DNA of 64,000 bases from contig JAIWNF010000054.1 of assembly GCA_025093555.1 (NCBI GenBank), positions 62,001 through 126,000 on the forward strand. Reading direction: 5' to 3'. Source of the DNA: Circinella umbellata (taxonomy: Eukaryota > Mucoromycota > Mucoromycetes > Mucorales > Lichtheimiaceae). Made by a program: the position numbers and the translations under genes. This document shows, piece after piece, positions 25,987-37,827 of this stretch. Every line of letters begins with the position of its first letter. The stretch's first letter is position 1. The notes under the pieces were generated by a model that was not told the DNA's origin, made no database searches, and was given only the letters and a program-made list of their open reading frames with translations.

Positions 25987-27783
25987 ATGGGGTACAACGT
26001 CCAAAATCTTCCTTCATTACCCATCGACATTCAAGATGAAATTTTGCAGCATTTCACTTTTCTTGAACGTTGGGAACTGGCAGCTGTAAACCAAAAGTTT
26101 CGTTCCATGATTTTAAATTGGTCTTCATTGTGGTCTCATTTGTCAACGAACCACAATCAGATCGTTCCAGATCTTTTACCCTATGTTTCTTATATAAAGG
26201 ACTCATCAGTCAGAAGCATTTGCGTAGAAACAGGTACTGAGATTCATTGGACCCATGTGTTGGACTTTATTAAAACAAACCATTTTTATGCTATTGCCCA
26301 AGGTTTGTGTTTAAGTTTATGTTCTTTAAGATTTTTTGTTTTTGGGAGGGGGGGGGGAAGGAAAAAGTAATTGATTTTATTTTTTACAATAGTGAATTTA
26401 AATATACCATGCTTTACAAATGAACAGCTTTCAACTTTGACGAATATTTGTGGCGAAGTATTGACAACGATAACACTCACAATACGTCAACGTAACCCAC
26501 ATAATACACGACCCGATAGAGTGATTAGACAATGTCCCAATCTCGTAACTTTGCGTTTCACTGGATGGATCAGTAATCCGACAAATTGGATACCTGAATT
26601 TTCCACAGAATTTAGGCATCACATGTTATCAGAATTATCCTTACGTTTTTACAACATGGACGAAGGACGGTTTTTTAATGCACTACCATTTCTTCAGGCA
26701 ACACCCAATCTAAGACGATTATGTTTAAACGTCAATCATATTATGGATACATCATTATTCTTACAATTATTTCTACACTACTCTCATCAACTTTCAACAC
26801 TTGTTTTCTATTATGATGATTTTAATATGGATCTACCATCAATAACATTGTCAACAACATATGGAGATAATGAGTTATTAACGACTGATATGATTACAAC
26901 AAAAAAAGAGAATGGACCATCATTACCACATCTTATTCTCTATAACGTTGACCGCGATAATGATACCATGACCAAACTTCTTATTTCTCAATTCTTTGAG
27001 TATTTCGCCAATCAACTGGTTGTGTTTGATTATACAGGAGGAGTAACCGACTCTGACTTGGAACAACTTTCTCAATTGCAATTTTCATCACTAAAACATC
27101 TCAGAATAAACTTTCATACGTATTGGTCATTTGATGCCGATGGTGGTAACCAACACACTCTCTTCTGTTTATTTCTTTTACATACCACTCCTCAATTATC
27201 AAGTCTCACTTTAAAACATATTCCAAGAATGAATGATGTAATGTTGGATACGTTATTTCCAAACGATGGAACTCATTATCATTTACAAGAATTATTTATT
27301 GAATACTGTGCTGGAATATCAGAAAATGGACTCATACAATTGTTTCAACGGATTGGATCACAGTTACAAAAGCTTGTTCTGCGAATTAAAATTACGCCTA
27401 GGATTTTAGATGTAATTGGATCTGCATTAGATAATTTAAAGGATTTGACAATGGATTTAGATGTATCTATCCCCCAGTTGGCATTCTTTTTAAGAAATTG
27501 CCAATATGGTGATGTTGATAATAATAATGAATCGACAAAACGGTATGTTAAACTGGATATCACGCATCATTCTTCTGAAATAATGCAAAAGGAAAAGTGT
27601 GATTCATCTATGATCGATCAACTTATTCGAGTAATGGATACAAATGCAAAACAATGGAGATATGCATTACAATGGCAAGATTGGATGGAACCAACTTGTA
27701 ATCATACTAGTAAACAATATTGTAATTGTACTAATTATAATAGATACCATGAATACACACATGTTAAATATAGAAAGAAATAA
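25987..27783 (+). CDS. F-box protein with leucine-rich repeats
   Basis: Two exons, 25987-26303 and 26392-27783, join in frame (CAA G / TG AAT). The F-box is at the N-terminus: NLPSLPIDIQDEILQHFTFL, then ERWELAAVNQKFRSMILNWS with SLWSHL. From residue about 130 on, irregular leucine-rich repeats follow, for example LVTLRFTGWIS, LRRLCLNVNHI, LKHLRINFHT, LSSLTLKHIPRMND and LQELFIEYCAGISENGL. The last part is less ordered and ends in a Cys/Tyr/Asn-rich tail (NHTSKQYCNCTNYNRY). In the family the F-box binds Skp1 and the repeats hold the substrate for an SCF ligase. Cullin-1, the scaffold of such ligases, is encoded at 8460-11948. The substrate is unknown. Mucoralean fungi carry many such paralogues. 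Confidence 0.9.
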
Positions 27784-28981
27784 GAATAAAAATCGCATTT
27801 ATTATATACTGGGATTGCGAACCATCATTGTTAGATGGGTGAAATCAAGAATTTTATGAGTCGTAGTATATCACATCTTGTTTTTTTTTTCTCCATCTAT
27901 CAAGAGACTTCATATTAATCCTCACTTAATCGCTCCGTGTAACAGTTTTTTTTGGTTGATGATTTAGGTGAAGTTTGATAAAAAAAAAAAGATGATTTAA
28001 CTTGATAACTATAAGGATGTTTTAGTGGGTCGTTGATATCCGTCTAGCTCTGTTTTGGCTTTGATCCAATAAAGTTGACACTGTTTTTTTTAAGTATTTG
28101 TTTATAATCCCATTTTTGGGAAGATTATATACAGTTGATTTTGAAATATATAGGAGTGGGTTTTTTTTGACATACGTATTGTATGATATCATCTAGAATT
28201 TAATCATCACTGCAGCTATATATCGATAAAAGAAACATTACAGCCAACCATTCGTTTAATTTATATTTTTTTGGTACGTGTCAAAAACTTCGTGTCACGA
28301 TCCTTCATTAAATACTTTGATAATATAAAAATGCAATAGTGTGTTCATTTGTTATATATCAACAAACAACAGCAGTAAAACTTTTTTATAGACCCCTGAT
28401 ATAAATCTAAGCGTATTATCAATATGTCATTGCCGTTGGATAATGAAAAAAATAACATATATTTTTTTTCACTTATATTTAGCCCCAAATTACTTGATAA
28501 ATCATATCCTCGTTCCTTTTTCTTATTGAACGTGATTTTTGAAAGATAAGATCAAATGTAGTGTTATGCGATTTATAATTACTTTTATATCTTTCATTAC
28601 AGCTCGTCTTTGGATCAGGAACATAGTGATTCTATCAAGAAAATAGATTAAAAACAGAATTAACATTGGATATCATCATGACAACCATTATTCAACAACA
28701 GATTTATAATATATCTCCAAGACAACAGCACAAAGATAATGATTTCTTGACATATGCGGTTTATTTACAATTGAGTTTATAATATAGACAAGAGATGAAG
28801 ATGGATGCGAAAAAAAAAAGAAGAATGAAGAAGAAAAACTAACTAATAACAACAGGTATAAGTATAAGGTACAAAATTAATGGGAAGTTGTATAGTTTGT
28901 TATTGAACCAAAGATAAAATGCATTGTTTTTTTTTCCTTCCAAACAAATTTATGAAATATTCAGGGGAAGAGGATATAAAG
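27784..28981. other. Intergenic stretch, no gene seen
   Basis: About 1.2 kb between converging genes, AT-rich, with poly-T and poly-A tracts. It must contain the 3' ends of the F-box gene and of the small minus-strand gene. No frame has coding character. Confidence 0.5.
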
Positions 28982-29218
28982 TTATTCCTTGTTTTTAGTT
29001 TGTTTTTCAAGTAAAATTCGTCGTTCTTCAAGAAGAGCAGCTCGTTGTTTTTTTAACTGTTCCACTCGTTCTTCTTCTGATAGTTGTTGCCATTTTGCTT
29101 GTATTTTGTCTGCATCATTGTCTTTACGAAGTTGAATGCCGAAAAAATAACCAAATGGTACAGTAATAACGGCCAATGTTGGAATAATATTTGCTTTTAA
29201 ACGTGGAAGAATACTCAT
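28982..29218 (-). CDS. 78-residue single-pass membrane protein, function unknown
   Basis: An uninterrupted frame from the ATG at 29218. The N-terminus is short and basic (MSILPRLKAN). One hydrophobic segment follows (residues about 11-30, IIPTLAVITVPFGYFFGIQL), then a highly charged, probably helical tail (SEEERVEQLKKQRAALLEER). This layout is common among small mitochondrial inner-membrane subunits and assembly factors. The gene is divergent from ATP synthase subunit g with only 200 bp between start codons, which fits a mitochondrial role, but I cannot name a family. Sequence composition and compactness make it a real gene rather than a chance frame. Confidence 0.7.
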   Translation of the reverse strand: MSILPRLKANIIPTLAVITVPFGYFFGIQLRKDNDADKIQAKWQQLSEEERVEQLKKQRAALLEERRILLEKQTKNKE

Positions 29219-29418
29219 AATTATTTTTTTATAAAGTTATTCAAGTTCCTGAAATAAGAAATAATAATAATAATAAAAAAGGAGCAACAGGTAGCTGATT
29301 TCCAAGTGGGTGGATTTTGTGACTCTTCACCCCGGTTTTTTTTTCACTCAAAAATTGTTTACCGCCACGCTTCGAAAAAAGAACCCCCTCTATCCCAAAC
29401 CCCTTCACATATATCAAA
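29219..29418. promoter_or_regulatory. Short bidirectional promoter (small membrane protein / ATP synthase g)
   Basis: Exactly 200 bp separate the two start codons, so the two genes very likely share a promoter region. It holds an (AAT)n run on the minus-gene side, then mixed sequence with CACCCCGG and CCGCCACGC, more GC-rich than the surroundings, and a pyrimidine-rich leader ahead of the plus-strand ATG. No factor-binding site is claimed. Confidence 0.6.
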
Positions 29419-29935
29419 ATGTCGGCCAAGATTGTAGGTTCCCTTCAAAACACTTTGTCTAAGCTTAATGGTAAGGTTTTTTTTTATTTAATAACTATTT
29501 TTTTATTTTTTATTTTTGCAAAACAAAAATGGTGGAGGGGGAGGAAATTGTCATTTTCTTTTTTTCCAGGGCTATACCAAAAAAAAAACAATTCAAGTTA
29601 ATTAATCGAATTCTTTGTCTTGTTTTTTTATATATATATTAGCTCTTCAAAAGCCTGTTGTTTACAACACCAAGGTCGCTCTTGAAATTGCCAAGCAAGT
29701 TTATACCAAGGAAGGTATGGCCGTACCTACCGGTGAACAATTCGCTCAAGCTCAACAAACTCTTCAAAAGAGCTTCAATATGTCTACATTGAAGAACTTG
29801 ACTATTCGCGATGTTGCAAAGGGTGGTGTTGTTGCTGCTGAACTTTACACCTTTTTCCTTGTTGGTGAAATCGTTGGACGTAGAAATTTGATCGGTTATG
29901 ATGTCGAACCCGCTGTCGAACACCACGAACACTAA
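29419..29935 (+). CDS. ATP20: Mitochondrial F1Fo ATP synthase subunit g (Atp20)
   Basis: Two exons, 29419-29472 and 29642-29935, join in frame (AAT G / CT CTT) to give a protein of about 115 residues, normal for the family. Landmarks: MSAKIVGSLQNTLSKLN, QKPVVYNTKVALEIAKQVYT and FNMSTLKNLTIRDVAKGGVV. The C-terminal membrane helix is GGVVAAELYTFFLVGEIVGR with the small-residue spacing (G-x3-G-like) used for dimer contacts. In yeast, subunit g with subunit e holds ATP synthase dimers together and shapes cristae. Codon use is noticeably more GC-ending than in neighbouring genes (AAG, TTC, ACC), as expected of a highly expressed gene. Confidence 0.93.
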
Positions 29936-32444
29936 AATATATATATATTAAACATATTGTTTTGGTTATAGACACTATACAACACTCACAAAGTAATAAT
30001 AAAAAAAACCAACTCATATCTACAACATAACAACATCTTACATACAAAAATATACACTTTACAATCACATCCACACAACTTTCGCCACATATGAAGCTAC
30101 TTGTTTTTATTTCCTTTTCTCTCTCTCTCTCTCTCTTTTTCCCTCTCTCTTTCCCCCCTTCCTTTTATCAACTTTTGGTTTGTTTCAATAGTATATTATA
30201 TATATATATATATATATTTCTTTGTGTTTAGTTCTCTTTTGATTTGTATCTTAAGGTGATTTCAAATTAGGACTAACAAAAAAAAAGAAAACGAAAGGAT
30301 TCATGGTTTCCCGGGTCTTTTTTTCATTTTTGCAGAAAGAAGGATTACTGTTTTTTTATGGATGATATTTATTGGATCAATAGCTTTTGAAAAATTACAT
30401 GATTAAATAGAGAGGATGATACTTTATCTATTTATGATAATAACTAAGATACAACTTCGATAGTGTTACTAAGAAATATCAAGCTTAAGGATAATAATTA
30501 TTAACACGCTATAAAAACAATTAATATCCATGCCACTTACATGTATTCTTTTCCCGCCACCATGTTCATTCTTTACAAAAAAAAAAGCAAGTTAATTTCT
30601 ATATTTGATTTTACTTGTAAACAATTGAAAATCTTATTATACTAAAGTCAAATAAAGCACTTGTACAATCTTATATTATTCAATTTAAACAATGGCTGTA
30701 TCGAACCATGATTTCTTTTTTGTTTAATTCAAATAGGTGTCTTCTCACAAAATCTTGGAAAATAAAATGACGTGTTTTCATTTTTGTCTGCAGCATTATT
30801 TATGCGCCCAATCCAAGTTATACAGGGTTTTTAAAAGTATATTGTGGACTTATTGGATCTGAGTAAAATGTTTTTTATGTATGTATTGCATATAAAAAAA
30901 AGACACATACTATTATGAATCAAACAAAAGTTTGACAATATCAACATGGTTGTTCATACATAATGTAAGCTTACTTTTATTTGTTGTTAACACATAATTG
31001 GGGTGGCACGATTGAAATATCATGTAAAAGATCCGTTTTCTTTTGTTCTTTTTCTCTCTTGTATCTGTTGCTATGATTATGGGAAAACATATCTGTCAAA
31101 TATCAACATTGAACAATGGGTAATGGCGCTAGAAACATAAAAATATTATCTTCAGAACAACAATAAGAAACTACGTATTATACTGATACATAGAAAGCTT
31201 ACTTGGTGCTAATTGCATAAGAAAAGCAGAATTAATTTACCTTAATCAACAGCTTTCTATTTCTACTTTACTACCCTAACAGCCCTATGCTACGTGGCAT
31301 ATGCGCAACAGCCATATGACAAGGCCGGTACTTAGGATATGGCCTTATGATATCTCACCTAGTAAAATATGTTTCATATAAATGGTTATCATGCAAGCTT
31401 ATAGTGTGGGATTTTGTAAATGTAAAACGATGACAATAAAGAATGATATTATCAATGGTAATGAATGACAACACCAAGAACAACTAAGGTATATATGCAG
31501 ATTATTATTGACATCACTTATATGGCTCCTAATGACACCATGGCATGTATTCTCATGTTTGTACGTAGGAAGGAACTTAAGTCGTTGAACTGAATTAAAT
31601 GTATTTTAAAATGCAGAGAAAACAGTTTGGATTATATCGATAATATTTAGTTTATTACTCTGTTGATAGTTCTTTAAAATATTCAGCAAAGTTATATTTT
31701 TATTTCTACGTACACCAAAAGTAATTTGGCGTGTTTCTGTTTGAAAAAAGTTATATATATCAGTATGCTTTACCTTTCAATGGAATGTAAATGGTATATA
31801 TCATCCAGTTTCTAAATTATGTTGAAGGTGCAACTAGTATTAATATCTCATAATGATATCAAAAGCATCTTTATTTAGAAAGTTTAGGGTTAAGTTACTT
31901 GCTAATATATTTTTCATCCAATAATTAGTATAAAAGAATATTTTTATTATCAACAAGATCAACGTTAGTTAAAGGACCAAAAAGCTATTGCAAAGGAATT
32001 TTCAAACAAAAACCTCCAACTCGTCTTCATTTGGTAAACAAGTCCGCAAAGTGACGATTACATACTCCGAAATACAGTTTTGGGTGTGTCGACTCCACGT
32101 TTGCTGGTCGGTTTCTGACAAGCACACTTTTGCTTTTTTCATCTTTAACAAACCCACCACTTTCCAATCTTTTTAACAATGGTAATTTTACTCTTTTTTA
32201 ATACTTGTGAAAAGCATTTAATCAAATATTTTGAAATATTTTAGTCACTTGTCAGGTTTCCATGAAACAATAATTGGCTTTAGCCAAGTTTCTTGTTCCT
32301 GACAAGCATAAAAAGATGAGATGAGAAAAAAAAAGAAAAGAAAAGGGTGGAGAAATAGAATACGCGTTTCATTAAGGTGATAATATATACATTCATTATC
32401 ATTAAATGCTTACGATTATTATTATTATCATTTTTAAATAGGGT
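29936..32444. other. Long intergenic stretch and 5' leader of the COPI gene
   Basis: About 2.5 kb. There is a pyrimidine-rich run of CT repeats near 30117-30163 and a TA run near 30196-30217. From 30240 to 32150 I see no gene-like frame. A weak imperfect inverted repeat (AAGGCC / GGCCTTAT) lies near 31322-31350. The last 270 bases carry an ATG at 32179 followed directly by GTAATT, possibly the first exon of the COPI gene. Confidence 0.45.
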
Positions 32445-35400
32445 ATGCGAATAGATATTAAGGTAAGAGATATATATAAATAATACCAAAGAAAGAAAAA
32501 GCAAATGCGACTCGAGTTTTATTGTTCCAGTTTTATATAAAGTTTATTAAATATATTAATGAATACAAATTTATCTTTCTGTTTATTCTATTAGCGCAAA
32601 CTTTTGTCGCGCTCGGACCGCGTCAAAAGTGTCGATCTTCATCCAACAGAACCTTGGGTTCTTGCTAGTTTATATAATGGACACGTTTATATTTATAACT
32701 ATGAAACACAGGTATTCATCTCTTTCTCTTATTAATCCTTCTTATGATTATCACAATAAGAATTAAATTATTAACAAAATCTAATATTATCATTACAGGC
32801 TCTTGTCAAAACATTTGAAGTAACTGAAACACCTGGTCAGTTTTATATAATATATAATATTCATAACGACGAAACAATATCTAAACAACAACAATATCAA
32901 CGACAACACCGAGAATATATGCTAACGTGTATTATAATAATTTAGTTCGCGCTGCCAAGTTTATCGCACGCAAAAACTGGATTGTCACAGGTTCCGACGA
33001 TTCACAGATTCGCATTTTTAATTATAACACTCATGAAAAAGTTGCCAGCTTTGAAGGTCATCCTGATTATATTCGATGTCTTGCTGTTCATCCTACACAA
33101 CCACTTCTTCTTTCAGGATCGGATGATATGACGATTCGTTTATGGGATTGGGAAAAAGGATGGAAATGTGTTCAGGTAAAAATTATATTAAACTTGGATA
33201 AAATAAGTATATCACGGGAAGGGAGGGGAATATGGACTATTTTTGTGTAGTATCTTCTAATCATATAACTTTGTGAATGATTTATTAGATTTTCGAAGGC
33301 CACTCGCATTTCGTCATGCATTTAACTTTTAATCCTAAAGACTCCAATACATTTGCATCAGCTGGCCTAGATGGTGTTATTAAGGTATGGAATTTGGGTT
33401 CGAACGTACCAAATTTCACTTTGGAAGGCCATGAAAAGGGTGTAAATTATGTTGATTATTATCATGGTGGTGATAAACCATATTTGATTTCATGTGCTGA
33501 TGATAAGTATGGCAAAATCTTATATTTTATTATGATGACTGATAGTTATTGTTGTTTATGGTAATATAAGTATACTAAGAACTGACACGATTACTTTATT
33601 TTTCTTAGTCTTGTGAAAGTATGGGATTACCAAAATAAAAATTGTGTTCAAACACTCGAAGGACATAGTCAAAACGTAAATTTTGCATCTTTTCATCCGG
33701 AATTACCTATTATCATGTCTGGTTCAGAAGATGGTACAGTTAGAATTTGGAATTCGGATACATATCGTCTTGAAAATAGTTTGAACTATGGTTTAGAACG
33801 CGCTTGGTGCATCGCATATCAAAAGGGTGGCAATAATGTTGCACTTGGTTTTGATGAAGGTTCAGTTGTACTCAAGTTGGGTCGTGAAGAGCCTGCTGTT
33901 TCTATGGATACATCTGGGAAGATTATTTGGGCTAAGCATTCGGAAATTCAGACTGCAAATATCAAAACGGGTGTTGGTAAGTTTGATTCTTGGTTGTTTA
34001 CTACATAAAAATTCAGAAAACAATAGTGATGGTTAATACTAATATTTGAATGTTGATAATTCTATATAGATGCAAATGCAAAAGATGGTGAACGTCTTGC
34101 TTTGCCAATCAAGGACTTGGGAAGTTGTGAAGTTTATCCTCAAACGCTTCAGCATTCTCCTAATGGACGTTTCGTTGTTGTTTGTGGTGATGGTGAATAT
34201 ATTATCTATACGGCTTTGGCATGGAGAAACAAAAGTTTCGGTAGTGGCGTTGGATTTGCTTGGGCTTCTGATTCTAAAGCGTAAGTAACAGTATCAAGGC
34301 ATGCGATAATAGAATATGTGTTCAATATAACTAAAATTATCTTTCTATCATATTAGTTATGCTGTTCGTGAATCCACATCCCGTGTCAAAATCTTTGTAA
34401 ACTTTAGAGAACGTCCCGGTTTGCTTCCAAAACTTGGATATGCTGCTGAAAACATTTTTGGGGGTCCTTTGCTTGGTGTTAAATCGAATGGATTTTTGAA
34501 TTTTTATGATTGGGAAACTGGTACCGTTGTTCGACGTATTGATGTAGAAGCAAAGAATGTATTCTGGTCTGATGCAGGTGACCTTGTTGCTATTATCTGT
34601 GAAGAATCATTCTATATTCTTCGATACAATGCCCAAGCTTATGCTCAATTCATCGAAAATGGTGGTGATCCTGGTTTGGAAGGTGTTGAAGAAGCTTTCG
34701 AATTTGAAAATGATATTGCTGAGAGGTATATATTTTGCTCTTGTGGAGGTGTGGTCTTAGTAGATATAACAAAATGGATATTGACACCTTTTTATTTCTT
34801 TTTTCGCAAATAAGTGCAAGAACAGGTACCTGGGCAGGTGATTGTTTTATTTACACCAATAGTGCCAATCGCCTCAATTACCTCGTCGGTAACGAAACTT
34901 ATACCATCAGCCATTTCGACAAGTAACGTATCATTTATAAACATTATATTCGTTTTCATCAATGTACAATCAGATTATTAACAAACTGTCAATGTAACTT
35001 TTTCTTTTGGAATAGACCTATGTACCTTCTTGGTTATTCTCCACGCGACAACTTGGTCTATCTTGCGGACAGAGTAAGTTTTTTTTTAATTACCCTCATG
35101 TAAAACAGAATGTTATATAACAATAGTTAAATTTTAATTCCAATATATAACTAAACCGTATATACATTTACTAGGATGTCAATGTATACAGCTATGCGCT
35201 TTCATTAACTGTCATCAAGTACCAAACAGCTGTTTTGCGGGGTGATTTAGAAACTGCAGCTTCTCTTTTACCTGATATTCCATCGGATCAACGGGGTCGT
35301 ATTGCACGATTTTTAGAAGCACAAGATTTGAAGGAATTGGCACTAGAAGTATCCACTGATTCTGAACAAAAGTTCGACTTGGCTATTAATTTGGGTAAAT

Positions 35401-36122
35401 TGGATATTGCAACTGAAATTGCACGCGAACTTGATAATGAATCACGATGGAGAAATTTAAGTGATGTTGCCTTGTCAAACTGGAAATTCGATTTGGCTGA
35501 AGAATGTTTACAAAAATCAAAGGATCTCAGCGGTCTTTTATTGTTTTATACTGCAAGTGGAAATCGCACAGGTGTACGAGAAGTAGCAGATCAAGCCTGT
35601 AAGTAACTTTTTTTTCTGTTTCATAAGAGTTGAGGGGAAGGGAGTAAAGAGGATTGCTATAAGATGGATGAAATAAAATAAAATAAATAAAGAAACTTAA
35701 AAAAAACTGTTTGTTAAATCTATATAGTGGCTCAAGGTAAAAATAACATTGCATTCTCTGCATTGTTTGAATTGGGCGCAATAGAAGAATTGATTGAATT
35801 ATTAATCAAGACTGAGCGACTCCCAGAAGCTGCTATGCTTGCAAGAACATATGCACCTGATAAAATGTCATCGATTGTAAAACTATGGAAGGAAGATTTG
35901 GAAAAGAAAAATCGTAAGAAGACTGCAGAAAGTTTGGCTGATCCAGCAGAATATGCTAATCTCTTTAATGAAATACAAAAGGTATAAAAAAAAGATATTT
36001 AGAATGGTGTCACGTTTATATTATATCTTAAGATTTAACATTAAATTTGTTTTCTATCTTTAAATTAGACTGATAACACCGCAGAAGAACCAAATCTTAT
36101 TGATACTTCAGCTACAGCTTAA
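32445..36122 (+). CDS. SEC27: Coatomer (COPI) subunit beta' (Sec27)
   Basis: A multi-exon gene whose translation follows beta'-COP throughout. The first clear exon, 32445-32462, gives MRIDIK. The next, 32595-32711, gives [22 protein letters not shown] repeats follow: [57 protein letters not shown] and [19 protein letters not shown] with [11 protein letters not shown]. After these come the second propeller ([20 protein letters not shown]) and the alpha-solenoid ([20 protein letters not shown]). The protein ends [12 protein letters not shown]. Coatomer coats Golgi-to-ER vesicles, and beta' reads dilysine cargo tails. The start may instead be the ATG at 32179, spliced straight onto GGTATG to give MGMRIDIK. 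Both keep the frame. The stop is 250 bp from the stop of Kae1, which converges on it. Confidence 0.95.
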
Positions 36123-36375
36123 TTAAAATAAACAAACTACTCTTCCTACTGTTATCTTTTTTTAGATAGTATCCATTTCTCTTATCCACGAATCTCACCC
36201 CCTAACTGTTTTACACACTCGCTCTCTCATTCTCGCTCTCTCTATAATTTGTCACTTTATAGTCTATCATATACATATATTGTCCTTAAAATAAAATAAA
36301 AATCAAGGAAATAAAAAAAATGATTCTATTCGTTTCTTGGTGGACAATAACTAACAGTTTTTATTTTTTTATAAT

Positions 36376-37827
36376 TTAATCTCGCCATGATACATACACT
36401 TCATCAGTGCGGAAACGCTGTGTACAAGTACTTTCTTCTAAAGGAGTTCGGAATCCATCATTGAAAGCAAGTAATCCGGCATGAGCAATCATAACACCAT
36501 TATCAATACAAAATCTAAATTATATACAGTCCAGTTGGTTAATAATTGGATACTTTTTTTTTTCTTTTCATCATTAATATCTAAATCCAACTAACCTATC
36601 ATCAGTAGCACAGACTTTGGCATCTCTCTGTGCTGCCATTTGTTCCATCATTTCCTGTAATCGAATATTACCTAAGAGAAATTAAAAGAGAAGAAATTAA
36701 AAGATAAACTATTATCTAAATGAATTAGAAAAAAATTAACTATCCATTTACATCCAACACCACCAACGATAAGAACTTCTGAAGATTCAACATGAGCCAT
36801 GGCTCTTTCAGTAATTTCGACCAACATAGCAAACAAAGTTTCTTGTAATGAAAAACAAAGATCATAAGGAGTAATTTCACCAGTAGGTAACCGTTCTTTG
36901 GCAATTTGTTCTATATGAGATAAGATACCTGAGAATGAAACGTCCATCCCTTTGACAGCATAAGGAAGTGAAATAAACTTTTTTCCTCTAATAAAGTAAA
37001 AAGTCATCCGATCGTTAATTCCCTTCTTTTTTAACTTTTCCTATATCACTTTTCAAATTACTTTTTAGCATATTGTTCAATATTATAACCAGGGCTTGGA
37101 TCATTCGATAAATTTAAAATTCGAGCAAAACGATCCAAACAATTTCCGATAGCAATATCTAAAGTCTCTCCGAATATACGGTATCTGTTTTGCGAATAGG
37201 CAATAACTTGTGTGTTTCCACCACTAACATATAATACTACTGGATTCGTTGCGCCTGTAATTTCTCGACCCATTTCGATATCTAAATTGTTTATGCTGAT
37301 ATCTTAGTTTCTTTTTTTTCCCTATGTTGTTAATTATAACGATACTTACGTCCAACACAGTGATTTACACCAACTAAAGGTTTTTCCCATAATAGTGATA
37401 ATGTACGCGCAACAATAGCAGTAGAAGTAAGTGGTCCACCCATACCAGGCCCTAAATGAATATAGTATAAAGATTATGATAGATAAACACAACGATTAGT
37501 TTGTTTCCATTCCAATATTATACATCGAAATAAAAGACTAGTTTTTCATTTTCTACTTGTTAGTTTTAATTATTCTATACCTTTTGTGAAACAAATTACG
37601 TCAATATCTTTATGTGTGATATTAGCTTCACTCAGGGCTTTTTTCAATACCGTTAATACACAATCACGATGGTGTTGTGCTGTGTCACGTGGTAAGAAAC
37701 CTTCACCAGGAGGTGTAATATAAGTGTCACGAATGTTGGATAGAATGTCGACCTTTCCATTTTCATGTTTTACAATACCAACACCTAATTTGTTGGCCGA
37801 TCCTTCGAATCCAATAGCGATCGTCAT
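36376..37827 (-). CDS. KAE1: Kae1/OSGEP, tRNA threonylcarbamoyladenosine synthase of the KEOPS complex
   Basis: The start is the ATG at 37827 ([20 protein letters not shown]). About six exons join in frame. ASKHA-fold blocks appear in order: [46 protein letters not shown], the metal-binding [21 protein letters not shown] and [19 protein letters not shown]. Then come [64 protein letters not shown] and [10 protein letters not shown]. The protein ends at YVSWRD. In KEOPS it transfers the threonylcarbamoyl group to A37 of ANN-decoding tRNAs in the cytoplasm. The HIEMGR form and the absence of a mitochondrial leader mark the cytosolic paralogue, not Qri7. All key residues appear intact. Confidence 0.95.

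Noticed and set aside
31262..31360. Inverted repeat AAGGCC...GGCCTTAT as a structured RNA or element end
   Set aside because: The stem is short and imperfect, with no flanking duplication and no coding content.
33390..33410. GGGTTCGAACG resembling a tRNA B box
   Set aside because: It lies in a WD-repeat exon of COPI beta', and there is no A box or cloverleaf around it.
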